Positions 1 to 7,599 of a stretch of 64,000 bases of DNA are shown piece after piece. Both the position numbers and the translations under genes were made by a program. Source of the DNA: QQUJ01 sp050287605 (lineage in GTDB: Bacteria; Pseudomonadota; Gammaproteobacteria; QQUJ01); NCBI GenBank assembly GCA_050287605.1, contig JBNKCG010000027.1:3548-67547 (forward strand), written 5' to 3'. The notes under the pieces are model-generated. The model was given only the letters and a program-made list of their open reading frames with translations, did not search any database and had not been told where the DNA came from. Every line of letters begins with the position of its first letter. Position 1 is the stretch's first letter.

Positions 1-376
1 CATCGTCGATCTCCGCCACCGCGCCGCATTCGCGGCAGATGAGGAACTGCCCGTCGTGGGCGGCGCCGGGGTGGGAGCAGCCGACGAAGGCGTTGAGCCC
101 CGCCACCTTGTGCACCAGGCCGTGGGCCTGAAGAAAATCCAGCGCGCGGTAGACCGTCATGGGGGCGGGTTTGGCGCCTTCGCCCGTGAGCCGTTCGAGA
201 ATGGCGTAGGCGCCCACGGGGGCGTGGCTGGCCCACACGATCTCCAGCACCCGGCGCCGCTGGGGGGTGAGGCGGGCGCCGCGCGCGCGGCAGTGCTGCT
301 CGGCCTGATCCAGGGCGGCGGCGATGCACTGCTCGTGGTCGTGCTCGGGCGCGAGGAAGTCGGAGACGAGATTCAT
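1..376 (-). CDS. zur: Zinc uptake regulator Zur, Fur family (3' end missing)
   Basis: Fur-family repressor that binds operator DNA when loaded with zinc. The 125 visible residues hold the winged helix (LTPQRRRVLEIV at 36-47, TVYRALDFLQAHGLVHKV at 74-91) and then the metal-binding start of the dimerisation domain: Cys100, His102, and the CREC pair Cys114/Cys117. The gene runs off the left edge. The start at 376 gives the usual family N-terminus. It is divergent from znuA, which supports Zur over Fur; the CxxC pair agrees. znuB and znuC are not in the window and may lie beyond the left edge. Confidence 0.88.
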   Translation of the reverse strand, partial: MNLVSDFLAPEHDHEQCIAAALDQAEQHCRARGARLTPQRRRVLEIVWASHAPVGAYAILERLTGEGAKPAPMTVYRALDFLQAHGLVHKVAGLNAFVGCSHPGAAHDGQFLICRECGAVAEIDD

Positions 377-424
377 GATGGGCTGGGACGGACCGCCGGC
401 TGCGTGGACGCTCTATTGTGGACG

Positions 425-460
425 TGATAACATCTCATAACAACGTTACTTTATAACATT
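425..460. promoter_or_regulatory. Candidate Zur operator between zur and znuA
   Basis: An AT-rich patch in a GC-rich genome, in the divergent zur/znuA spacer. It contains the interrupted inverted repeat GTTACTTTATAAC (445-457; arms GTTA/TAAC) and related GATAACA and ATAACAA words just upstream. Known gammaproteobacterial Zur boxes are AT-rich palindromes around GTTATA..TATAAC. The assignment is inferred from position and resemblance only. Confidence 0.5.
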
Positions 461-477
461 CTAGCGAGGATGGGCCG

Positions 478-1437
478 ATGGGTCGGTGGCACGCGGGGTT
501 AGGCGGCCTGGTTTGGTTGCTGGCGCTGGTCGCCGCATGGCCGGCGGTTGCCGCGGGCCCGGCGGTGGTCACCAGCGTGGCGCCGGTCCATTCGCTGGCG
601 GCGGCGGTGATGCAGGGGGTCGGCGAGCCGCACCTGCTGGTCCGCGGCGGCGTCTCGCCGCACCACTTTGTTCTGCGGCCCTCCGATCGCCGTGCCCTGG
701 CCGAGGCGCGGCTGGTGTTCTGGGTGGGCGAGGGAATGGAGAGCTATCTGCCGCGGGTGCTGGATCAACTGGGCGACTCGGTCCGGGTGGTGGAGCTGGC
801 CCAGCTTCCCGGCGTGGAGCGGCTGCCCCCGCGCAGCGGCGGCATCTGGGGGCCCCACGATCACGGCGACGCGGGCGATCACGAGGTCGAATCCCACGCT
901 GGGCCGCACCACGACGGCGAGGCCGACTACGATCCCCACTTGTGGCTCGATCCGCACAACGCTGCGCGCTGGGCCCAGGCCATGGTGGAAGCGTTGAGCG
1001 CCGCCGATCCGGCGCATGCGGCGCAGTATCGCGACAACGGCCGCCGGCTGCAGGCGCGGATTACGGCGCTGGACGGAGAGCTCAAGGCGTCGTTGGCGCC
1101 GCTGCGCGGTGTCCCCTTCGTGGTGTTTCACGATGCCTATCACTACCTGGAACAGCGCTACGGACTGAGTGCGGCGGGCTCCATCAGCGTCGGTGACGGC
1201 CGCGCACCGGGCGCGCGCCGGCTGAGCGAGATGCGTCGGTTGATGCAGGCGCGCGGCGCGCGCTGCGTGTTCGCTGAGCCTCAGTTCGAGCCGCGACTGA
1301 TTCGCACGTTAGTGGAGGGGACGGCGGTCAAAGAGGGGGTGCTGGACCCACTCGGGGCCGGGTTGACTCCCGGCCCCGAACTCTATTTCCAGCTGATGCG
1401 CCGGCTGGCGGGCGATCTTGCCGGCTGTCTGCATTAG
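478..1437 (+). CDS. znuA: Zinc ABC transporter periplasmic binding protein ZnuA
   Basis: Captures zinc in the periplasm for the ZnuBC transporter. The 319 residues begin with a Sec signal peptide (hydrophobic core 9-26, AxA-type end near 25). Cluster A-1 landmarks follow: SPHHF (His62/63), a His/Asp-rich loop at about 127-146 typical of zinc-specific members, DPHLWLDPHN with His154, and FHDAYHYL near 219. An AGCGAGGA ribosome binding site lies 7 nt before the ATG. It is transcribed away from zur. No permease or ATPase gene follows; the next gene is convergent. Confidence 0.92.
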   Translation: MGRWHAGLGGLVWLLALVAAWPAVAAGPAVVTSVAPVHSLAAAVMQGVGEPHLLVRGGVSPHHFVLRPSDRRALAEARLVFWVGEGMESYLPRVLDQLGDSVRVVELAQLPGVERLPPRSGGIWGPHDHGDAGDHEVESHAGPHHDGEADYDPHLWLDPHNAARWAQAMVEALSAADPAHAAQYRDNGRRLQARITALDGELKASLAPLRGVPFVVFHDAYHYLEQRYGLSAAGSISVGDGRAPGARRLSEMRRLMQARGARCVFAEPQFEPRLIRTLVEGTAVKEGVLDPLGAGLTPGPELYFQLMRRLAGDLAGCLH

Positions 1438-1451
1438 CGGCGTCGGCCGCG

Positions 1452-1880
1452 TCAGTGCATGGCCCGTTCCATGATCTGGTGCACCTCCTGACCCAGACCC
1501 TGGGAGGGGATCACCACCACCTGTTTGCCGCCCACTTCCGTGGTGTAGCGCGGCGCTTCGCTGGCGTGCTCGTAGGCCTCGCCCAGTTTGTCCACCAGCT
1601 GTTGGACCTGGAGTTGCGAGAGCTGGTGCTCCTCCGCCAGCTCCTTCAGGGCACTGACCTGGCCGTCGTGTATCCACGCAATGCCGAAGCGTTTGGGCGG
1701 CTTGCCCAGATAGACGTAGGCTTCGTGCTCGGCCGGTACCACTTCGAGATGTTCCGAAACGCGGTGGGTCAGCTCCTCGAGCGGGCCCTTGACCTCGTCC
1801 AGCTTGGTCATGGCCTCGTTGTCGGCAGGGAGCGGGGGGTAGTCGGCTCGTCCGCCGAACCATTTGTCGAACATTCCCAT
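1452..1880 (-). CDS. Hypothetical protein, 142 aa
   Basis: Soluble acidic protein that I do not recognise. No signal peptide or membrane segment is visible. The N-terminus is MGMFDKWFGG; the middle is rich in Glu/Leu helices (KLDEVKGPLEEL), followed by a short beta-rich tail (TEVGGKQVVVIPSQ) and a helical end. The start at 1880 is chosen because a very strong GGAGGAGGAG site precedes it; the frame stays open upstream but with no better start. It is convergent with znuA (14 nt between stops), so zinc metabolism cannot be inferred from position. Confidence 0.75.
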   Translation of the reverse strand: MGMFDKWFGGRADYPPLPADNEAMTKLDEVKGPLEELTHRVSEHLEVVPAEHEAYVYLGKPPKRFGIAWIHDGQVSALKELAEEHQLSQLQVQQLVDKLGEAYEHASEAPRYTTEVGGKQVVVIPSQGLGQEVHQIMERAMH

Positions 1881-2068
1881 GGTCTCCTCCTCCTTCACGT
1901 GCAGTTCAAGGGGGATGGACGGCACCCTCGCCTGAGGGTGCCGCCTGTATTTAACCCTAGGTTCCCTGGGCCAATTTGCAACCTGTTGGGGTGTGGGGTT
2001 TTTGGCACCTTGAGCCGGGAGGCGCCCCGACGTTACAGTGACCGGCGGTGGTGCACTCCGGGAGAGCC

Positions 2069-2506
2069 ATGAGCGTAAGGCGCTTTGCTGATTTCCGCTG
2101 GGACGACGTCGATCTCCTCGCCTACAAAGAGACCGGTTCGCACTTCAAAGAGGTGACGCGCCAGGTGCTGTTCGGCGAGGAGTTGGGGCTGCGCGCGCAG
2201 CTGCGCTACTTCGAGGTGGCGGCGGGCGGCTATTCGACGCTGGAGCGTCACGAGCACGCCCACGGCGTGATGATCCTGCGCGGTCGCGGCCGCGTTTTGC
2301 TGGGTGATCGCATCGAGACGGTGGCCGAACGCGACCTGGTAAGCATCCCCGCCATGACCTGGCACCAGTTTCGCGCCGATGCCGGCGACACGCTGGGCTT
2401 TCTGTGCATGGTCAACTGCGAGCGCGACCGGCCGCAGTTGCCGGGCGAGCAGGATTTGAAACGTTTGCGGGCCGATCCGGCCATCGCCGAGTTCATACGC
2501 TGCTGA
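2069..2506 (+). CDS. Cupin-domain protein
   Basis: Small single-domain cupin, 145 aa. The first cupin motif is visible as ERHEHAHGVMILRGRG, with the His-x-His pair used for metal binding; the second follows as SIPAMTWHQFRAD. Such proteins serve as dioxygenases, isomerases or ligand sensors, and no substrate can be assigned. The start at 2069 follows GGGAGAG; an in-frame ATG at 2048 has no such site. Its stop overlaps the start of the next gene (TGATG), so the two are probably translationally coupled. Confidence 0.8.
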   Translation: MSVRRFADFRWDDVDLLAYKETGSHFKEVTRQVLFGEELGLRAQLRYFEVAAGGYSTLERHEHAHGVMILRGRGRVLLGDRIETVAERDLVSIPAMTWHQFRADAGDTLGFLCMVNCERDRPQLPGEQDLKRLRADPAIAEFIRC

Positions 2507-2718
2507 TGCGCGTCGAATTGGAATCGACGCTCACCTGTCCGGCATGCGGGCAGCGCACGACGCAGACCATGCCCGAGGATGCGTGCCTTTACTTCTTCGA
2601 GTGTCCCGGCTGCCGGCGGCTGCTCAAGCCCAAGGCGGGGGACTGCTGCGTCTTCTGTTCCTACGGCACGATTCCCTGCCCGCCGGTACAGCGGCACGGC
2701 AAGAGCGGCTGCTGCTGA
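2506..2718 (+). CDS. GDCCVxC-domain small cysteine protein
   Basis: A 70-residue protein with eleven cysteines: CPAC at 11-14, Cys27, CPGC at 33-36, the family signature GDCCVFCSYG (45-54), Cys58 and a C-terminal CC. The pattern suggests a metal-binding or redox zinc-ribbon-like protein. Families with the GDCCVxC motif include selenoprotein forms; here every motif position is an ordinary Cys codon. It overlaps the cupin stop by one base. The molecular function is not known to me. Confidence 0.8.
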   Translation: MRVELESTLTCPACGQRTTQTMPEDACLYFFECPGCRRLLKPKAGDCCVFCSYGTIPCPPVQRHGKSGCC

Positions 2719-2725
2719 GGGGCGG

Positions 2726-3598
2726 CTACCCGACGGATTTCATCAAATCGGCGAGATGCCGGCGTTTCTCCTCGTCGTCGTCGACGAAGCGCAGCGTGAT
2801 GTTGATGAACTCCGATTCCTGACTGGGGTCGCGCGCCTCCAGGCGATGGACGAAGGCGTTGATGCGCGAGGCGCCGCTGCCGTCCACGTTGTCGAAATCG
2901 AACACCGCCAGGTCGAGGATGGCGGGGATTTCGCCTTCGCGGCGCAATACGGCGGTGACCTCATGCAGACCGATCTCCTTGATCAGACAGCGTGCCGACG
3001 CACTGCCGAAGCGGATCTGTGCCAGCAGTTTCTGAGTGACGTTGACGGTACCCGAAGGCGGCGCCGGTGTTACCGGGCCGGTGGTGGTGATGTGCTCGGC
3101 GATGGGGATGGCGCCGGAACGGGCCATGCCTTTTTCCGCCGCCTGAAGCAGAACGTTGGCCGAGTCGTTGCCCATGGCCTGCGGACGGCTGCCGGCGGGC
3201 GGGCGCAGGTCGCTGAGCGGGTGGTGTTTGGAAAGCACCTTGGCGATCACGTCCACCAGCTTCTCGGTGGTGAAGGGTTTGGCGACGTAGTTGCTGACGC
3301 CCAGCTTGATCGCCTCCACCACGTGCTCCTTGTCGCCGCGGCTGGTGATCATGATGAAGGGCAGGTCGCGGGTCGCTTCGTTGCCGCGAATCCAGGTGAG
3401 CAGTTCGTCGCCGGTCATCTCCGGCATCTCCCAGTCGCAGAGTACCAGCTGGTACTTGGTATTGTTCAGCCGACTCTGCGCCTGTTTGCCGTTGGCCGCT
3501 TCCTCGATCTGGAAATGGGGAAAGTGGCTGCGCACCGCCTTCTTGATCAGGTCGCGGGTGAAGGTGGCGTCGTCGACGATGAGAACCTTGATGGTCAT
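2726..3598 (-). CDS. Response regulator: CheY-like receiver plus unassigned C-terminal domain
   Basis: 290 aa. The receiver domain (about 1-120) has the acidic pair Asp9/Asp10, phospho-acceptor Asp55 in LVLCDWEMPEMTG, the switch residue in ITSRGDKEHV and the conserved Lys in YVAKPFTTEK. A Ser/Pro-rich linker (about 130-185) leads to a C-terminal domain of about 100 residues with no DNA-binding helix-turn-helix. Its alternating strands and closing helix loosely recall a PilZ barrel, but a clear RxxxR motif is absent. The start at 3598 is at the receiver's first strand. No sensor kinase gene adjoins. Confidence 0.82.
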   Translation of the reverse strand: MTIKVLIVDDATFTRDLIKKAVRSHFPHFQIEEAANGKQAQSRLNNTKYQLVLCDWEMPEMTGDELLTWIRGNEATRDLPFIMITSRGDKEHVVEAIKLGVSNYVAKPFTTEKLVDVIAKVLSKHHPLSDLRPPAGSRPQAMGNDSANVLLQAAEKGMARSGAIPIAEHITTTGPVTPAPPSGTVNVTQKLLAQIRFGSASARCLIKEIGLHEVTAVLRREGEIPAILDLAVFDFDNVDGSGASRINAFVHRLEARDPSQESEFINITLRFVDDDEEKRRHLADLMKSVG

Positions 3599-3744
3599 CG
3601 CTGCTCTCTGCGGACGGTGAGGGATCTCTTGCATCGTAGCTCGACTGTCCGCTTCTGTCACATGTGTTGCAACGGATTGACCCGTCTACGGCTTTACCCT
3701 TTACGCTGGTGCGCGTCGACTCATTGCAAACGGAAGAGACCGCT

Positions 3745-4239
3745 ATGTCGCAACAGAATCAGGCCAACGCCAAACGCATCGTCCGCAGCTACGTCCAGCA
3801 GATTCCCGCCGCGGGCGACGTCATCTTCGAACTGCTGTGCCCCGAGCGCGAAACCGAGTGGTTGGACGGGTGGGATTACCGCATGATTTACTCCGAGTCC
3901 GGCTACGCGGAACCGGGATGCGTATTCAGCACCCGCGACGGCCAACACGAGACGGTGTGGGTGGTCGCGCAACGCGATCCCGCGGTGCGCCGCATCCAGT
4001 TCGTGCGCGTGACGCCGGAGATCGCCGCCACCGAGTTGGTGGTGACGGTGGAGGAGGTGAGCGCGAACCGCTCGCACGTTCACATCCGTTACACTCACAC
4101 CAGCCTGGGCGAAGCGGGCGACGCTTTGCTGGCTTCCATCACCGAGGAGGCTTTCGCTACGCGCATGCGTTTCTGGGAGGCCTCCATGACGCATTACCTG
4201 GAACAGGGGTCGACGCTGCCGCTGGCCGAGTTTCAGTAA
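3745..4239 (+). CDS. SRPBCC (START-like) fold protein
   Basis: 164 aa, soluble. Helix-grip features: an N-terminal helix with AAGDVIFELLCPEREAEWLDGW-like character (here ending EWLDGWDYRM), several beta strands (CVFSTRDGQ, TVWVVAQRD, ATELVVTVEEV) and a long C-terminal helix (MRFWEASMTHYLEQG). This resembles the ligand-binding SRPBCC superfamily; no substrate is evident. The start at 3745 follows GGAAGAGA. It lies 24 nt upstream of a MerR regulator on the same strand and may form a unit with it. Confidence 0.62.
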   Translation: MSQQNQANAKRIVRSYVQQIPAAGDVIFELLCPERETEWLDGWDYRMIYSESGYAEPGCVFSTRDGQHETVWVVAQRDPAVRRIQFVRVTPEIAATELVVTVEEVSANRSHVHIRYTHTSLGEAGDALLASITEEAFATRMRFWEASMTHYLEQGSTLPLAEFQ

Positions 4240-4263
4240 CACGCAAACAGGGCGATCGGCACC

Positions 4264-4785
4264 ATGCTGACCATTTCGCAACTGGCCAAACGTTTCGGGC
4301 TCTCGCGCAGCACGCTGCTTTACTACGACGCCATCGGTCTGCTGCAACCCTCCGCACGCAGCACCGCCGGCTACCGGCTCTACTCGGAAAAAGATCAGGA
4401 ACGCATGGCCGCGATCCAGGGCTACCGCGAGGCGGGCATTGCGCTGGAGACCATTGCCGAGATGCTGGAGTCCGGCGGCGGCCGTCTGCGCCGGCGCCTG
4501 GACGAACGCCTGACGGCCATCAACTGCGAGATCGCCCGGCTGCGTTATCAGCAGCAGGTGATCGTGGGGCTGCTGCACAACGACGCGGCGCTGGCCCGCA
4601 CGCGGGTGATGACCAAGAAACGCTGGACCGCGTTGCTGAGCGCCAGCGGTCTGGACGAGGCGGGGATGCGGCGCTGGCACCGCGAATTCGAGGCGCAGTC
4701 ACCCGAGGCGCACCAGGATTTTCTGGAATCGCTGGGGATCGATGCGCGCGAGATCGACGAGATCCGCCGCTGGTCGCGTGCGTAG
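4264..4785 (+). CDS. MerR-family transcriptional regulator
   Basis: 173 aa. The N-terminal winged helix is typical (ISQLAKRFGLSRSTLLYYDAI, then AGYRLYSEKDQERM), followed by a long dimerisation helix and an effector region with no cysteine-rich metal loop. An organic or redox ligand is therefore more likely than a metal, though this is inference. It sits downstream of the SRPBCC-like gene. Its TAG stop is immediately followed by a palindromic repeat. Confidence 0.85.
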   Translation: MLTISQLAKRFGLSRSTLLYYDAIGLLQPSARSTAGYRLYSEKDQERMAAIQGYREAGIALETIAEMLESGGGRLRRRLDERLTAINCEIARLRYQQQVIVGLLHNDAALARTRVMTKKRWTALLSASGLDEAGMRRWHREFEAQSPEAHQDFLESLGIDAREIDEIRRWSRA

Positions 4786-4786
4786 C

Positions 4787-4817
4787 GTAGGTCGGGTTAG
4801 CACCGCGTAACCCGACA
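4787..4817. repeat. REP-like palindromic element between convergent genes
   Basis: GTAGGTCGGGTTA followed by an 8-nt loop and TAACCCGACA: a perfect 9-bp inverted repeat (4791-4799 with 4808-4816). Hairpins built on GTCGGGTTA/TAACCCGAC are common dispersed elements in gammaproteobacterial genomes. The short A run after it on the plus strand gives no plus-strand U tract, so it is more likely a repeat or convergent-end hairpin than a classical terminator. Confidence 0.6.
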
Positions 4818-4880
4818 AAAAGCCGTGGCGCTGCGGGTTCGGCACCCGCATGATTTTCCGCCTGCGGCCGGCGGATCGCC

Positions 4881-5375
4881 TTAGCGCATCGACCCACCCA
4901 GCAGCCGCTTTCCCAGCGCGAACAGCAGCGGAATGGAGGCAAGGATGGCGACCACGATCAGCGGTCCGCTGACGAGAAAGGTCGAACGCTCGATGTAGCC
5001 TTCGTCCAGCGAACGGTAGATCAGCCAACCGCCCAAGGGCAGGTTGAGCAGGATCGCCGTGACGGTGCCGGGGGCGTAGCGGCGCAGCGCGATGCTGGCG
5101 GCGACGTGGGGGAAGAGCACGTTCAGCACCATGGCCAGGGCGTAGCCGTTGAGAAAATAGGCGCCGGGGCTGAGCGGTCCGCCCGCGGCCGACAGCCAGG
5201 CCGCGGCCAGTACGGCGATGGACAATACCGTCACCGCAAAGCGGAACGGACCAGCCCCGATGCGCGCGTGCCAGCGTCCGGTGTGCGCCGACCAGGCCGG
5301 CAGGCGCCACGCCTCCTCCAGGTTGTGAACGACCACGCCCGCTGCAAACCACCAACCGAGCAGGGCAAGGCTCAC
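4881..5375 (-). CDS. HXXEE-motif integral membrane protein
   Basis: 164 aa with about five hydrophobic segments. The family motif appears early as VVHNLEEAWRLPAW (His-x-x-Glu-Glu), followed by a conserved membrane region ending in LLFALGKRLLGG. The function of the family is unknown. The start is a GTG whose last bases overlap the stop of the upstream thioesterase (GTGA, 5375-5372), indicating translational coupling. The frame continues upstream, but that stretch is inside the thioesterase gene. Confidence 0.75.
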   Translation of the reverse strand: MSLALLGWWFAAGVVVHNLEEAWRLPAWSAHTGRWHARIGAGPFRFAVTVLSIAVLAAAWLSAAGGPLSPGAYFLNGYALAMVLNVLFPHVAASIALRRYAPGTVTAILLNLPLGGWLIYRSLDEGYIERSTFLVSGPLIVVAILASIPLLFALGKRLLGGSMR

Positions 5376-5806
5376 GGCTGGGCCTTGGTTTGCGGCCCCT
5401 GCCCGAGGCGCGCAATCGTCCCCTGTGCCACGGCGCACAGCTGTTCCGTGTCGTCTGTTACGACGAAGACTTCACAGCGGCAAACCGCCTGATTGGCGCC
5501 CGAGTGAACCACGTCGGCGCGGGCGATGAGGCGGCTGCCCTGGGCCGGCCGCAGGTAGTTGATCTTGTATTCCGCCGTCACCACCGCCGTTCCCAGGGTA
5601 CTGCCGCCCGCGAAGGTGAGCGCGTTGTCCGCGGCGTAGCTCACCACGCCGCCGTGGGCGAAGCCGTGTTGCTGCAACAGCGGCGGCGTCAGCGGAACGG
5701 CCAGCTCGGCGTGCCCGGCGGAGAAGGCGAGCAGTTGCGCGTCCACTAACTGGCTGAACGGCTGCGCCGCCAACACCGCTCTTCCCAGCTCCAACAGATC
5801 ATCCAT
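5372..5806 (-). CDS. PaaI-type hot-dog thioesterase
   Basis: 144 aa, single hot-dog domain. The signature HGFAHGGVVSYAADNALTFA carries the central helix and HGG turn of PaaI-like acyl-CoA thioesterases; strands with TAEYKINYLRPA follow. It probably hydrolyses a CoA thioester in the cytoplasm; the acyl group is unknown. The start at 5806 follows AGGAGAG at good spacing. It overlaps the downstream HXXEE gene by 4 nt. Confidence 0.85.
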   Translation of the reverse strand: MDDLLELGRAVLAAQPFSQLVDAQLLAFSAGHAELAVPLTPPLLQQHGFAHGGVVSYAADNALTFAGGSTLGTAVVTAEYKINYLRPAQGSRLIARADVVHSGANQAVCRCEVFVVTDDTEQLCAVAQGTIARLGQGPQTKAQP

Positions 5807-5929
5807 CCGTGCTCTCCTGTTTCGGGGTGGGTGCCACCGAGCCTGCCCGGCCAAGCCTTGTCGTCGTGCACCGTCCATATCGCCCCGATATTCTTTTCGA
5901 TCCACACCGCCGGCGTCTCTCCGGGCGCG

Positions 5930-6901
5930 TTACACCCGTTCGCCGTTGGCGAGATTCTGCGGACGGCCTTGCGCGAAGGCGACGACGTTTTCGAAGGCGA
6001 TTCTGAAGTAGAGCTCGTAGCTGTTGCGTTCGACGTATCCCAGGTGCGGCGTGCACAGCACGTTGGGCAGTCCGAGCAGCGGCTCGTTTTCCGCGGTGGC
6101 GGGTTCGTTCTCGAACACGTCGACGGCGGCACGCTTGCCTGGGTGTTCGCGCAACTCCGCGAGCAGCGCGCCGGGTTCCACCAGCTCGGCGCGGCTGGTG
6201 TTGACGAACAGCGAGTCGGGCTTCATGCGTGCCAGATCGGCGCGCGTCACGCAGCCGCGCGTCGCCGCATGCAGGCGCAGGTGCAGCGTCACCACGTCGC
6301 ATTCGGCAAAGAATTCCGCCTTGTCGGCGGCCGCCTGAAAGCCGTGTTGTTGCGCCAGTGATCGGGACGCTTCACTGCCCCACACCCGCACCGTCATGCC
6401 GAACGCCTGGGCGTATCGGGCGATACGCCGGCCGATCTTGCCGTAACCCCAGAGGCCCAGGGTGAGGCCGTTGAGGGTGCGGCCCAAACCCATCCCCGAC
6501 TGCTGCCAGCGGCCGTCGCGCAACTGTGCGGCGTATTGGGGCAGATAGCGCGAGGCGGAGAGCAGCAGCGCCCAGCACAGCTCCGCGGGCGCGACCGGCG
6601 AGCCGACGCCCTCGGCAACTGCTACGCCGTGGCGCGTGCAGGCGTCGAGGTCCAGGTGGTTGCTGATCTTGCCGGTCTGGCTGATCAGCCGGAGGTGGGG
6701 CAGCGCGCCGAGCAGGCGCTCGTCGATCCGCGTGCGTTCGCGGATCAGCACCAGCGCCTCGTAACCCTGGAGTTTCGCCGCCAGCACCGCCGGATCGGCT
6801 TCGCTGTCGGTAAAGACGCGCACCTCGTGGCCGTCCAGGAGCCGGAAGCACTCCAGGGTGCGCACCGCATCCTGGTAGTCGTCGAGGATGGCGATCTTCA
6901 T
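5930..6901 (-). CDS. D-2-hydroxyacid dehydrogenase, NAD-binding
   Basis: 323 aa. The split catalytic domain begins MKIAILDDYQ; the Rossmann fold has GYGKIG at 152-157; the catalytic residues are visible as Arg in NTSRAELV, Glu in FENEP and His in CTPHLGYVE. This is the phosphoglycerate/formate-dehydrogenase-like family acting on a 2-hydroxy or 2-keto acid that cannot be specified. There is no C-terminal ACT domain, so it is not a typical SerA. The start lies 5 nt after the tag stop, so the two form an operon. Confidence 0.88.
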   Translation of the reverse strand: MKIAILDDYQDAVRTLECFRLLDGHEVRVFTDSEADPAVLAAKLQGYEALVLIRERTRIDERLLGALPHLRLISQTGKISNHLDLDACTRHGVAVAEGVGSPVAPAELCWALLLSASRYLPQYAAQLRDGRWQQSGMGLGRTLNGLTLGLWGYGKIGRRIARYAQAFGMTVRVWGSEASRSLAQQHGFQAAADKAEFFAECDVVTLHLRLHAATRGCVTRADLARMKPDSLFVNTSRAELVEPGALLAELREHPGKRAAVDVFENEPATAENEPLLGLPNVLCTPHLGYVERNSYELYFRIAFENVVAFAQGRPQNLANGERV

Positions 6902-6906
6902 GGGCG

Positions 6907-7512
6907 CTAGCGCCCGGGGCGCTTGAAGGTCTTGCGTGCGCGCTCCACTTTGGCGCGGATGACGCAGTCGTGCTCGTGATCGTTGACCATGCCCATGGCC
7001 TGCATGAAGGCGTAGACCGTGGTCGGTCCGACGAATTTCCAGCCGCGTTTCTTGAGGTCTTTGGACAGGGCCACCGATTCCGCCGACGTCGAGACGGTCT
7101 GCGGCGCGGGCAGCGTTTTCGCGTCGGGTTCGAATCGCCACACGTAGGCGGCCAACGAACCCTCCTGCTTGACCAGCTCCCGCGCCCGCTGCGCGTTGTT
7201 GATGACCGCCTCGATCTTGCCGCGGTGGCGCACGATGCCCTCGTCCTTGAGCAGACGCGTCACGTCGCGCTGGGTGAAGCGCGCGACGCGCTCGAAGTCG
7301 AAGTGGTGGAAGGCGGCACGGAAGTTTTCGCGCTTGACGAGAATGGTGCGCCAGCTCAGTCCCGACTGGAATCCCTCCAGGCTCAGCTTCTCGAACAGAC
7401 GCTGGTCGTCGGCGACCGGATAGCCCCACTCGGCGTCGTGATAGGCGAGGAACTCGGGGGCGGCGCTGCACCAGGCGCAGCGCGGTTTGGTATCGGTGGT
7501 CGGCGGGCTCAT
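6907..7512 (-). CDS. tag: DNA-3-methyladenine glycosylase I
   Basis: Removes 3-methyladenine from alkylated DNA. The 201 residues match the family: N-terminal RCAWC and AYHDAEWGYPV, the helix-hairpin-helix core, and C-terminal VNDHEHDC supplying His and Cys of the structural zinc site. GPTTVYAFMQAMGMVNDH is the characteristic late motif. It is followed closely by the hydroxyacid dehydrogenase gene. Confidence 0.93.
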   Translation of the reverse strand: MSPPTTDTKPRCAWCSAAPEFLAYHDAEWGYPVADDQRLFEKLSLEGFQSGLSWRTILVKRENFRAAFHHFDFERVARFTQRDVTRLLKDEGIVRHRGKIEAVINNAQRARELVKQEGSLAAYVWRFEPDAKTLPAPQTVSTSAESVALSKDLKKRGWKFVGPTTVYAFMQAMGMVNDHEHDCVIRAKVERARKTFKRPGR

Positions 7513-7599
7513 GGGTTAAGGACTCCTGCTGGCGGAAGCGCGAATACGGCAATCATAGCCGTCCTCCGGCAGGCGAGGTGCGCAGATGGCAACGAGAGT

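Noticed and set aside
4787..4821. REP-like hairpin as a plus-strand terminator for merR
   Set aside because: It is followed by A residues, not T, on the plus strand; better described as a dispersed repeat.
5930..7552. One long minus-strand reading frame spanning hydroxyacid dehydrogenase and upstream DNA
   Set aside because: The first 217 codons are an out-of-frame shadow of tag; homology to the dehydrogenase begins only at the ATG at 6901.
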